From positions 1-52,646 of the forward strand of contig JAICWE010000018.1 in NCBI GenBank assembly GCA_025934955.1: a stretch of DNA of 52,646 bases, written 5' to 3'. This stretch comes from Gemmatimonadales bacterium (GTDB taxonomy: Bacteria; Gemmatimonadota; Gemmatimonadetes; Gemmatimonadales; GWC2-71-9). Of this stretch, positions 33,634 through 41,574 are shown piece after piece. The notes under the pieces were generated by a model. That model worked only from the letters and a program-made list of their open reading frames with translations, was not told where the DNA came from and ran no database searches. Both the position numbers and the translations under genes were made by a program. How positions within the stretch are numbered: the stretch's first letter is position 1; every line of letters starts with the position of its first letter.

Positions 33634-35298
33634 TCAGCGGATGCGCGCCACGGCCCAGCGCGGCGCGGCGGTCGGGGTCAGCGCGGCGCCCGCGCTGTCG
33701 GTGAGCTGGAGATCGGTCGCGGGCGCGTTCGGCGTCTGGATGACCCGGAGGTGACGGCCGGAGCCGCCGCGGAGCGTGCCCACCCGCAGATAGGAGCCGA
33801 GCGTGGTGTCGGGAGTCAGCGGATACGCCTGCGGGAAGTCGGTCGGATCCTGGGTGTGCAACGAGCCGAAGGTGCTGCGGAAGTTCCAGCTCCGGTACTG
33901 GAGGTGGGGATTCTTCGGCGTGAAGCCGGGCAGACCGTCGAGATAGTTGGCGAGCTGCCACTCGGACGCGAGCGTCGCGAACGGCTGGCCGGTGACGGCG
34001 GCGACATTGGCGGCGCCGAGCGCGCGGGTCGCGTCGAGCGCGCGCGTGAGCGGCCCGCCGAGCGAGTCGCCGCCGCCGAACTGGTCCGCCAACCAGCGGA
34101 CGAAGAGCCAGTTGGCGCCGCGCTCCGGCAGCGTCCCGGACGAATTGCCCGGCTCGACCAGGAAGTTGCTCTCGACGTCGCTCAGGTAGGCATACGCGTT
34201 GGTCACGTCGCCCGAGAGAAACTCGGAGAAGCAGTCCGGGGTGCCGCCGATCGCTCCGCAGAACTGGTTCGGCACCTGGCGGCCGCCCAGCTCCTCGGCG
34301 AAGTGCGACAGCCCCTCGTTGAGCCAGGTGTCCTCGGCGTCGCCGCCGCGCAGCAGCACGTGCTGGTTGAAGCTGATCATGTGCTGGAATTCGTGAATGA
34401 ACGTCGGCGCCAGCACCTGCTTCGCGAAGCTGGTGGGTATGGTGCAGCTGGTGTTCGATGGGTCGGGCACGATGGAGTAGAAGATCTCGCCGTCGTTGCT
34501 CCCGGCCACCGTGGGCGTGAGATCGGCGCCGAAGAAGTAGCCGAGGATGACCGAGGAGCCGTTGCAGTTCGGCGTGAGCCGGTTCACCGCCGGCGTGAGC
34601 AGCACGACGACGACACCGTTACCGTCGAGATCGCTCTCTCGCCCGAAGGCGGTGGTATCGATCGGGTACAGGAACCCGTCGAAGAGCTGTCCCACCGAGT
34701 CGATGTCCGCCTGGGTGTAGCCGCCGGCCGGGGCGAGGGTGTCCACGTAAATCGCGCCCTTGCTGCCGACGTAGCGGGCCTTGGCGCCGACGGTGACGAA
34801 TCCGGTGCATTGATCGGTGGAGCAGACGCTGAAGCTGCGGACGTCACCTACCGCGGGCGGCGCCACCAGCGGCGCAGGGCCGGAGAGGAATCGCGCCGCC
34901 GAGGCCGCCGGCGCCAGCACCCGCTCGCGCTGGCGGAGCATGGCGTGGAAGCGGGCGGACACGTTCGGAACGCGTGGCGCGAAGCCCAGTCGGGTGATCG
35001 GGGTGCCGGCGCCGGAACCGGCTCGGAGCCGGTAGCTTCCCGAAATGCCGTTGGTGGTCTGGTCGCCCGCCCCCGACAGCGCCACGACAATGTGCTCGGC
35101 GCCGGCCGGCACGGCCGGGAGGCGGAGGCAGCCGCTGTTCGTCGTGGCATCGAGCACTGCCGACTCGCCGGCCGCGAGCACCGTCACCGGCGCCGTGGCG
35201 CAGCTGGTGAGCCCGGTGCCGACCGGCGGGCTGGTTGGCTCACCACCGCAGGCGATGAGGAGCAGGACGAGCGGGACCGGCAGACGGATGCGAGACAC
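33634..35298 (-). CDS. Secreted lipoprotein metalloprotease, M30/hyicolysin-like (HEFQH)
   Basis: A 554-residue lipoprotein. The GTG at 35298 with GGGAG nine bases upstream gives a clean lipoprotein signal (SRIRLPVPLVLLLIAC; Cys 17). Two Cys-containing beta-rich stretches precede a catalytic domain with FIHEFQHMISFNQH (H302, E303, H306) and DTWLNEGLSHFAEEL (E328, third ligand), the layout of M30-like zinc proteases. The C-terminal 100 residues look like a small beta domain. It probably degrades extracellular protein at the cell surface. Its promoter is back-to-back with that of hisIE. The identification as M30-like is by motif; another gluzincin-type family is possible. Confidence 0.8.
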   Translation of the reverse strand: MSRIRLPVPLVLLLIACGGEPTSPPVGTGLTSCATAPVTVLAAGESAVLDATTNSGCLRLPAVPAGAEHIVVALSGAGDQTTNGISGSYRLRAGSGAGTPITRLGFAPRVPNVSARFHAMLRQRERVLAPAASAARFLSGPAPLVAPPAVGDVRSFSVCSTDQCTGFVTVGAKARYVGSKGAIYVDTLAPAGGYTQADIDSVGQLFDGFLYPIDTTAFGRESDLDGNGVVVVLLTPAVNRLTPNCNGSSVILGYFFGADLTPTVAGSNDGEIFYSIVPDPSNTSCTIPTSFAKQVLAPTFIHEFQHMISFNQHVLLRGGDAEDTWLNEGLSHFAEELGGRQVPNQFCGAIGGTPDCFSEFLSGDVTNAYAYLSDVESNFLVEPGNSSGTLPERGANWLFVRWLADQFGGGDSLGGPLTRALDATRALGAANVAAVTGQPFATLASEWQLANYLDGLPGFTPKNPHLQYRSWNFRSTFGSLHTQDPTDFPQAYPLTPDTTLGSYLRVGTLRGGSGRHLRVIQTPNAPATDLQLTDSAGAALTPTAAPRWAVARIR

Positions 35299-35333
35299 CG
35301 AGAGGTACTCCCAAACCACCGGTTGAAGGCGGC

Positions 35334-35363
35334 AAGATAAGGCGCCACAACGATTTTTGACAA
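35334..35363 (-). promoter_or_regulatory. Promoter of the M30-like protease gene (TTGTCA, 18 bp, TATCTT)
   Basis: On the minus strand the -35 is TTGTCA (35363-35358), the spacer is 18 bases, and the -10 is TATCTT (35339-35334). It leaves a leader of roughly 30 bases carrying the GGGAG ribosome site. Its -35 occupies the same bases as the -35 of the hisIE promoter. Confidence 0.65.
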
Positions 35364-35385
35364 TCGATCAGCGGACCGGTACTTT
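35357..35385 (+). promoter_or_regulatory. Consensus promoter of hisIE (TTGACA, 17 bp, TACTTT), leaderless
   Basis: A perfect -35 TTGACA (35357-35362), a 17-base spacer and TACTTT (35380-35385) are followed by exactly six bases and then the ATG at 35392. Transcription should begin at or next to the start codon. No ribosome site is available, which supports leaderless translation. Confidence 0.8.
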
Positions 35386-35391
35386 CCCGCG

Positions 35392-36012
35392 ATGCCCTCG
35401 GATGGTTGGCTCGAACGGGTGCGCTTCGGACCCGATGGACTGGTTCCGGTGGTCGCCCAGGAGAGCCGCACCGGCGACGTGCTGATGGTCGCCTGGGCTG
35501 ATCGGGACGCGCTGCAGCAGACGCTGGCCACGGGCGCCGCACACTATTACAGCCGTTCCCGCCGGACGCTCTGGCGCAAAGGTGCCACCAGCGGCAACGA
35601 ACAATACGTCAGTCAGGTCCTGCTGGACTGTGACGCGGACACGGTGCTGTACCGGGTGCGGCAAAGCGGCCCGGCGTGCCACACCGGCGCCCGAAGCTGC
35701 TTCGAGGCGCCGGAAACCGGAGACGATGCCGGCGGTCATCTGCTCACACGGCTCGCGCGCACGGTGGCGCGGCGCGCGGCGGAGCGTCCCGCCGGCTCCT
35801 ACACGGTGAAGCTGCTCGAGGCCGGCGTGCCCGCCGTCTCGCAGAAGGTCGGCGAGGAAGCGGTCGAAGTGGTAGTGGCGGCCAACGCGCAGGACGACCG
35901 CCGTCTCGCGTCCGAGGCGGCGGATCTCCTGTATCATCTTCTGGTGCTGCTCGAGGCTCGCGGTGTCCCGCTGGACGCCGTGTGGCAGGAGTTGGAGCAG
36001 CGCAGCAAGTAG
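35392..36012 (+). CDS. hisI: Bifunctional phosphoribosyl-AMP cyclohydrolase / phosphoribosyl-ATP pyrophosphatase
   Basis: A 206-residue HisIE fusion catalysing steps 2 and 3 of histidine synthesis. The HisI half (1-110) has VLMVAWADRDALQQTLATG, HYYSRSRRTLWRKGATSGN and the metal-binding cysteines in LLDCDAD and ACHTGARSC. The HisE half (about 115-206) has SYTVKLLEAG, QKVGEEAVEVVVAA and EAADLLYHLLVLLEARGV, the MazG-like helical pyrophosphatase motifs. It is the only histidine-pathway gene in the window. It is apparently leaderless and first in a run with dnaE, which starts 2 bp after its stop. Confidence 0.95.
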   Translation: MPSDGWLERVRFGPDGLVPVVAQESRTGDVLMVAWADRDALQQTLATGAAHYYSRSRRTLWRKGATSGNEQYVSQVLLDCDADTVLYRVRQSGPACHTGARSCFEAPETGDDAGGHLLTRLARTVARRAAERPAGSYTVKLLEAGVPAVSQKVGEEAVEVVVAANAQDDRRLASEAADLLYHLLVLLEARGVPLDAVWQELEQRSK

Positions 36013-36014
36013 GC

Positions 36015-39000
36015 ATGTCCTTCGTACATCTCCACACCCACAGCGAATACTCGCTGCTCGACGGGGCCAACCGGATCCCCGATCTCGTCGCGCACGTGAA
36101 GCAGCTGGGCATGGACTCGCTCGCGGTGACCGACCACGGCAATCTGCACGCGGCGTGGTCGTTCTACGAGCAGGCCCGGGCCCAGAAGCTTCGTCCCATC
36201 CTCGGCTTCGAGGCGTACCTCGCGTTCGGCCCGCGCACCGCGCGGGAGAAGCCGCAGGGCGCACCGGCGCCGTACAGCCATCTCGTGCTGCTGGCGAAGA
36301 ACCGCACCGGCTACCGGAATCTGGTTCGGCTCAGCTCCATCGGCTTTCTCGAGGGCTTCTATCGGCGGCCGCGCATCGACAAGGAAGTGCTCGAGCGCCA
36401 CGCCGAGGGGATCGTGTGCCTCGCGGCCTGCCTCTCGGGCGAGGTCGCGCTGCACCTGCGGCAGGGCCGCTACGAGGAGGCGAAGAAGAGCGCCGAGTGG
36501 TTCGGCCGCACCTTCGGCCCGGACAACTTCTGGCTGGAGATCCAGAAGCACGGAATCCCCGAGGAAGACCTGGTCACGAAGGGAATGCTCGATCTCTCGC
36601 GCGACCTCGGGCTCGGCGTCGTCGCCACCAACGACGCGCACTACCTCCGACGCGACGACGCCGAGAGCCACGACGTGCTGCTGGCGATCGGCACCGGCGC
36701 CGACCTCGATGACCCCAAGCGGTTCCGCTTCACCGGCACCGAATCGTACGTGAAGAGCGAAGCCGAGATGCGCCAGCTCTTCGGCGAGCATCCGGAGACG
36801 CTGGAGAACACCCAGACCGTCGCCGACCGCTGCGAGTTCGACTTCGAGAAGCGCTACTTCGTGCCGAGCTTCCCGCGGCCGGAGGAGTTCGCCAGCGACG
36901 AGGCGCTGCTGCTGCGGCTTGCGACCGACGGGGCGGGGACGCGCTACGGCACCCCGCTTCCGACCGAGGTGCAGCAGCGGCTCGACTACGAGCTCGGCGT
37001 CATCGACCAGGCGGGGTACGCCGGCTACTTCCTGATCGTGCACGACTTCATCGCCGCGGCCCGCGCGCGCGGCATCCCGGTCGGGCCCGGCCGCGGCTCC
37101 GCCGCCGGCTCGCTCGTCGCCTACGCGCTCGGCATCACCAACGTCTGCCCGCTTCGCTTCGACCTGCTGTTCGAGCGCTTTCTCAATCCCGAGCGCGTGT
37201 CCATGCCGGACATCGACGTGGACTTCTGCTTCGAGCGCCGCGGCGAGGTGATCGAGTACGTACGCGAGCGCTATGGCAAGGCGAGCGTCGGGCAGATCGT
37301 GACGTTCGGCACCATGAAGGCCCGGGCGGCGGTGAAGGACGTCGCCCGCGTGCTCCGCATTCCCCCCGGCGACGCCGACAAGCTCACCAGGTTCATCCCC
37401 TCGGGCCCGGCGTACAGTCTCACGATTCCCGAGGCGCGGAAGAAGGTGGACGAAGTGAAGGCGGCGGAGAAGGAGAACCCCGCCTACCGCCGGCTGCTGG
37501 ACCTGAGCGAGCGCATCGAGGGCATCAGCCGCCACATGTCGGTGCACGCCGCCGGCGTCGTGATCGCGCCGGGGCCGCTCCAGGAGTACGTGCCGGTGTG
37601 CACGGCGCCCACCAGGGGTTCGGGCGCCACGGCCGACGGCGAGGACGCGATCATCACGCAGTTCGAGATGGGTGCGCTCGAGAAGGTCGGCATGCTCAAG
37701 ATGGACATGCTCGGCCTCAAGACGCTGACCGTCATCCACGACGCCGTCAACCTGATCGCCGCGCGCACCGGCGAGCGGCTCGACATGGACGCGCTCCCGT
37801 TCGACGACCCGGCGGTCTACGCGCTGCTCCGGCAGGGCCGCACCGCCGGCGTCTTCCAGTTCGAGTCGGCCCTCGCCACCGAGACGCTCCGCGCCATGAA
37901 GTGCGATCGCTTCGACGATCTCGTCGCGTCGAACGCGCTGCTCCGGCCCGGTCCGCTCGACGCCGGGATGCACACCGTCTTCATCCGTCGGAAGCTGGGC
38001 CAGGAGCGGGTCACCTACCCCCATCCGTCGCTCCAGGAGGTGCTGGAGCCGACCTACGGCGTGATCACGTATCAGGAGCAGTTGATGCGGATCGCCAACG
38101 TGCTCGCCGGCTTCTCGCTCGCCGAAGCCGACGTGCTGCGGAAAGCGGTGGGCAAGAAGGATCAGGACCTCGCCAACCGGGAAGTGGCCAAGTTCGTCGA
38201 GCGCGCCATCGCCCAGGGTCACCCGAAGAAGATGGTCGAAGATCTGGGCGCGCAGATCAGTACCTTCGGCCGCTACGGCTTCAACAAGTCGCACTCGGTG
38301 GCGTACTCGGTCCTGAGCTATCAGACGGCCTGGCTCAAGGCGCACCATCCCGCCGAGTTCATGGCGGCGCTGCTGTCGAGCGAGATCGGCAGCACCGACA
38401 AGGTGGTGCAGTACATCAACGAGGCGCGCGAGCTCGGCATCGAGATTCTTCCGCCCGACGTGAACGAGAGCGGCTTCAAGTTCACCGTCGTGGGCGATCG
38501 CCGCATCCGGTTCGGGTTGGGCGCCGTGCGAAACGTCGGCGGCGGCGCCATCGAATCCATCCTCGCCGGCCGGCGTGACGAGCCGTACGCGACGCTGCCC
38601 GACTTCGTCGAGCGGATCGATCCGCGGCTCTGCAACAAGCGGGTGCTGGAGTCGCTCATCGCCGCCGGTGCGTGCGACGGCCTCGGCGGACACCGGAAGC
38701 AGCTCATCGAGGGGCTCGACGCGGCACTCGCCGAAGCGCAGCTCCGGCTGCAGGACCGGGAGAGCGGCCAGGAGTCGCTCTTCGGCGAGGCCGGACCGGT
38801 CACCAGCGCGTCGAAGGACCGGCACGCCTTGCCGGACGTACCGCCGTGGACTGAAGCGGAGCGGCTGGCGAAGGAGAAGGAGGTCATCGGTTTCTTCATC
38901 TCCGGTCACCCGCTGGAGCGGTTCCGCGACGAGGTCGAGCTGTTCGGCACCCGCACCACGGCGACGCTCGGCGAATGGAGCGAGCACCAGGTCAGCATCG

Positions 39001-39503
39001 CGGCGGTGGTGACCGGGGTGAAGCGGCAGATCTCCAAGAAGACCGGCAAGGAGTACGCGCGCCTGGTGCTGGAGGACTTCCACGGCACCGCCGAGGCGAT
39101 CGTCTTCCCCGAGGCGTGGGCCAAGCTCAACGGGACGATCCTGCCGGACGGCGCATTGCTGCTCACCGGCGGCTACTCCGATCGCGACCGCGGCGAGGAT
39201 CGCGCGCCGTTCATCGTGGAAGCCGCGCGAGCGCTGACCGGCCTCAAGGAAAGCGGTGCGCTGGCCCTGAGTCTCCGCTGGCGCCTGCCCGCCGCGCCCG
39301 CGCCCGACAGCCTGCGGGCGGCGGCCGCGCTGTGCAGCAGCCGTCCCGGGGCGGCGCCTGTCTATATTGAATGGTCCGATGGCAACGGCGAGGCGATCCG
39401 GCTCCGGTCCCGCCGGTTGCGCGTCGCGGCCGATGACGATCTGGTGCGCGCCCTTCGCGATCTGCTGGGCGCCGATTCCGTCCACTACGTAAAGGCGAAC
39501 TGA
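36015..39503 (+). CDS. dnaE: DNA polymerase III alpha subunit
   Basis: A 1162-residue replicative polymerase of normal DnaE1 length. Order: PHP domain (FVHLHTHSEYSLLDGANRI; VTDHGNLHA, metal residues apparently intact), palm with catalytic PDIDVDF (D399, D401; third Asp in the following block), thumb/fingers, helix-hairpin-helix region (CNKRVLESLIAAGACDGLG), OB fold (VSIAAVVTGVKRQISKKTGK) and a C-terminal domain ending near 1162. The beta-clamp motif is probably QESLFGE near 920. ATG at 36015, two bases after the hisI stop; a longer in-frame extension would overlap hisI and is not real. The next gene, accA, starts 3 bp downstream, so replication and fatty-acid genes are co-transcribed. Confidence 0.97.
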   Translation: MSFVHLHTHSEYSLLDGANRIPDLVAHVKQLGMDSLAVTDHGNLHAAWSFYEQARAQKLRPILGFEAYLAFGPRTAREKPQGAPAPYSHLVLLAKNRTGYRNLVRLSSIGFLEGFYRRPRIDKEVLERHAEGIVCLAACLSGEVALHLRQGRYEEAKKSAEWFGRTFGPDNFWLEIQKHGIPEEDLVTKGMLDLSRDLGLGVVATNDAHYLRRDDAESHDVLLAIGTGADLDDPKRFRFTGTESYVKSEAEMRQLFGEHPETLENTQTVADRCEFDFEKRYFVPSFPRPEEFASDEALLLRLATDGAGTRYGTPLPTEVQQRLDYELGVIDQAGYAGYFLIVHDFIAAARARGIPVGPGRGSAAGSLVAYALGITNVCPLRFDLLFERFLNPERVSMPDIDVDFCFERRGEVIEYVRERYGKASVGQIVTFGTMKARAAVKDVARVLRIPPGDADKLTRFIPSGPAYSLTIPEARKKVDEVKAAEKENPAYRRLLDLSERIEGISRHMSVHAAGVVIAPGPLQEYVPVCTAPTRGSGATADGEDAIITQFEMGALEKVGMLKMDMLGLKTLTVIHDAVNLIAARTGERLDMDALPFDDPAVYALLRQGRTAGVFQFESALATETLRAMKCDRFDDLVASNALLRPGPLDAGMHTVFIRRKLGQERVTYPHPSLQEVLEPTYGVITYQEQLMRIANVLAGFSLAEADVLRKAVGKKDQDLANREVAKFVERAIAQGHPKKMVEDLGAQISTFGRYGFNKSHSVAYSVLSYQTAWLKAHHPAEFMAALLSSEIGSTDKVVQYINEARELGIEILPPDVNESGFKFTVVGDRRIRFGLGAVRNVGGGAIESILAGRRDEPYATLPDFVERIDPRLCNKRVLESLIAAGACDGLGGHRKQLIEGLDAALAEAQLRLQDRESGQESLFGEAGPVTSASKDRHALPDVPPWTEAERLAKEKEVIGFFISGHPLERFRDEVELFGTRTTATLGEWSEHQVSIAAVVTGVKRQISKKTGKEYARLVLEDFHGTAEAIVFPEAWAKLNGTILPDGALLLTGGYSDRDRGEDRAPFIVEAARALTGLKESGALALSLRWRLPAAPAPDSLRAAAALCSSRPGAAPVYIEWSDGNGEAIRLRSRRLRVAADDDLVRALRDLLGADSVHYVKAN

Positions 39504-39506
39504 CCG

Positions 39507-40469
39507 ATGGCTTCAGCGTACACGCTGGAGTTCGAAAAGCCGTTGCAGGAGCTGGAGCGGCAGATCGAGGAGCTACGGCGGCTCCAGACCGAGCGGCAGA
39601 TCGACGTGGACGGAGAAGTTGCCGCGCTCCAGCAAAAGCTGGACACGCTGAAGGGCGAGATTTACAGCAAGCTCACCCCGATGCAGCGGGTGACGGTGGC
39701 GCGGCATCCGCGCCGGCCGTACTCGCTCGACTACCTCAGCACCATCTTCACCGACTTCATCGAGCTGCACGGCGACCGGCTCTTCATGGACGACCCCGCG
39801 ATCGTGGGCGGGTGGGCCCGGCTCGCCGGCGTGAGTGTGATGGTCATCGGGCACCAGAAGGGCCGCGACACCAAGGAGAACCTCAAGCGCAACTTCGGCA
39901 TGCCGCACCCGGAGGGCTACCGGAAAGCGCTCCGGCTCATGCAGCTCGCCGCGCGCTTCGGTGCGCCGGTGATCACGCTGATCGACACGCCGGGCGCCTA
40001 TCCCGGCCTCGGCGCCGAGGAGCGGGGGCAGAGCGAGGCCCTGGCGCGCAACATCCTGGAGATGTCGGCGCTCGAGACGCCGATCGTCACCTGCGTCATC
40101 GGCGAGGGCGGCTCGGGCGGCGCGCTCGCCCTGGGCGTCGCCGACCGGGTGCTCATGCTGGAGAACTCGGTGTACTCGGTGATCACCCCGGAGGGATGCG
40201 CCGCGATCCTGTGGAAGGACGCGAGCCAGCGCGAGCGCGCCGCCGCCGCGCTCAAGATCACCGCGGAGGACCTGCTCCGCCTCAAGGTGATCGACGAGAT
40301 CATCCCGGAGCCGCTGGGCGGCGCGCACCAGGACCCCGACGCCACCGGCGAGCGACTGCGCGAGGCGCTGATCCGCCACGTCACCGAGCTGCGGAAGATC
40401 CGTCCCGAAAAACTGGTCCGCCGCCGCGCCGAGAAGTACGCGGCGATGGGCACCTTCGTCGAGAGTTGA
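39507..40469 (+). CDS. accA: Acetyl-CoA carboxylase carboxyltransferase subunit alpha
   Basis: A 320-residue crotonase-fold subunit that, with AccD, transfers carboxyl from carboxybiotin to acetyl-CoA in fatty-acid synthesis. An N-terminal helix pair (YTLEFEKPLQELERQIEELR) is followed by family motifs YSLDYLSTIFTDFIELHGDR, RNFGMPHPEGYRKALRLMQ, LIDTPGAYPGLGAEERGQSE and GEGGSGGALALGVADRVLML, the oxyanion-hole glycines. The C-terminal YAAMGTF is typical. accD is not in the window. The dnaE-accA order is common in bacteria, which supports both calls. Confidence 0.97.
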   Translation: MASAYTLEFEKPLQELERQIEELRRLQTERQIDVDGEVAALQQKLDTLKGEIYSKLTPMQRVTVARHPRRPYSLDYLSTIFTDFIELHGDRLFMDDPAIVGGWARLAGVSVMVIGHQKGRDTKENLKRNFGMPHPEGYRKALRLMQLAARFGAPVITLIDTPGAYPGLGAEERGQSEALARNILEMSALETPIVTCVIGEGGSGGALALGVADRVLMLENSVYSVITPEGCAAILWKDASQRERAAAALKITAEDLLRLKVIDEIIPEPLGGAHQDPDATGERLREALIRHVTELRKIRPEKLVRRRAEKYAAMGTFVES

Positions 40470-40482
40470 GCCGCACGTCATA

Positions 40483-41574
40483 ATGCAGAACCGGCAGAAC
40501 GGGCACGACCAGCAGACCGTCGAGGTCCGCTTCAAGGGAACCCGCCGCGGCTACTTCGTCTGGGCCGACCGGGAGCAGCCGCTGCGGCTCCAGGAAGCCG
40601 TGATCATCGAAGTGGAGCGGGGGAAGGATTTCGGCCGCGTGTCCGCGGTCGGCGACGTCGCAGCGAAGAAATGCGGTGGCGGGTGCAGCACCGGTTGCGC
40701 CACGGGCGATGCGGCGTCCGGCACCGAGGCGCCGCCGGCCGAAGAGCCGCGGAAGTCGGTGCTCCGCCGCGCCAGCCAGGAGGAGATCCGCGCCGCCAAC
40801 GACCTGCGCCGAGCCGAGGAGGACGACCGGCGGAAGGTGATGGAGCGGGCCCGCCACCATGACCTGGTCATGAAGGTCAGTGACTGCGAGTGGCAGTTCG
40901 ACCGCAACAAGCTGACGATCTACTTCACCGCCGAGAAGCGGGTGGACTTCCGCCAGCTGGTGCGCGACCTCGCCTCCACCTTCCGCACCCGGATCGAGCT
41001 GCGCCAGATCGGCGCGCGCGATGAAGCCGCGCGGTTGAGCGGCGTCGGCCGCTGCGGACGCGAGTACTGCTGCTCCACCTGGCTCACCGAGCTCTCCCCG
41101 GTGAACCTGGCGCTCGCCAAGGACCAGCACCTCTCGCTCAACCCGTCCCAGATCTCCGGCGGCTGCGGCCGTCTGCTCTGCTGCCTTCGCTACGAGCACG
41201 ACTTCTACGTGACCTCGCGGCGGCGTTTCCCCAAGGAGGGAAAGGTGCTCCGCACGGGCGTCGGCGCCGAGAAGGTGGTGGCGGTGGACATCTTCCGCGA
41301 GCGTGTCTTCCTCCGGGCCGATGACGGCGCGGCGCGCATCGTGCCGCTGCTCCAGCTTCGCGACGAGATGGAGCAGCTCGGCGAACGGTTGCCGACGGCG
41401 GAGAATCGCGCGCAGGCCGAGGCGGGCGGCACGGCCCCGGCAACCGCCGCGCCGCGTGAGAACGCACCCGGCAATTCCGCCGCCGACGGTACCACGCGCA
41501 GCGCCCGCCGGCGCCGGCGCCGCGGCCGCGGCGGCGCGCCGCCGGATGCGACCAGGCCCGGGGCCGGAGACTAG
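40483..41574 (+). CDS. PSP1-domain protein, RicT/YaaT-like, with an extra cysteine cluster
   Basis: A 363-residue protein with the PSP1 C-terminal domain (about 90-260). It has the two cysteine motifs known from RicT (YaaT): RCGREYCCSTWL (C191, C196, C197) and GGCGRLLCCLRYEHDFY (C228, C233, C234). In Bacillus, RicT-RicA-RicF bind iron-sulfur clusters and guide RNase Y. An insertion at 62-74 adds C64, C68 and C72 (KKCGGGCSTGCATG), which the typical family core lacks. The C-terminus is an Arg/Gly-rich basic tail (RRRRRRGRGGAPP) that could bind RNA. Its stop is directly adjacent to the metG start. No RicA or RicF partner is seen here. Confidence 0.85.
   Translation: MQNRQNGHDQQTVEVRFKGTRRGYFVWADREQPLRLQEAVIIEVERGKDFGRVSAVGDVAAKKCGGGCSTGCATGDAASGTEAPPAEEPRKSVLRRASQEEIRAANDLRRAEEDDRRKVMERARHHDLVMKVSDCEWQFDRNKLTIYFTAEKRVDFRQLVRDLASTFRTRIELRQIGARDEAARLSGVGRCGREYCCSTWLTELSPVNLALAKDQHLSLNPSQISGGCGRLLCCLRYEHDFYVTSRRRFPKEGKVLRTGVGAEKVVAVDIFRERVFLRADDGAARIVPLLQLRDEMEQLGERLPTAENRAQAEAGGTAPATAAPRENAPGNSAADGTTRSARRRRRRGRGGAPPDATRPGAGD

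Noticed and set aside
35934..39485. A very long open frame antisense to dnaE (about 1180 codons), and similar ones antisense to metG and other genes
   Set aside because: In GC-rich genes the antisense frame often lacks stops. Its translation is Arg/Glu/His-rich low-complexity text without domains, while dnaE on the other strand has every family motif.
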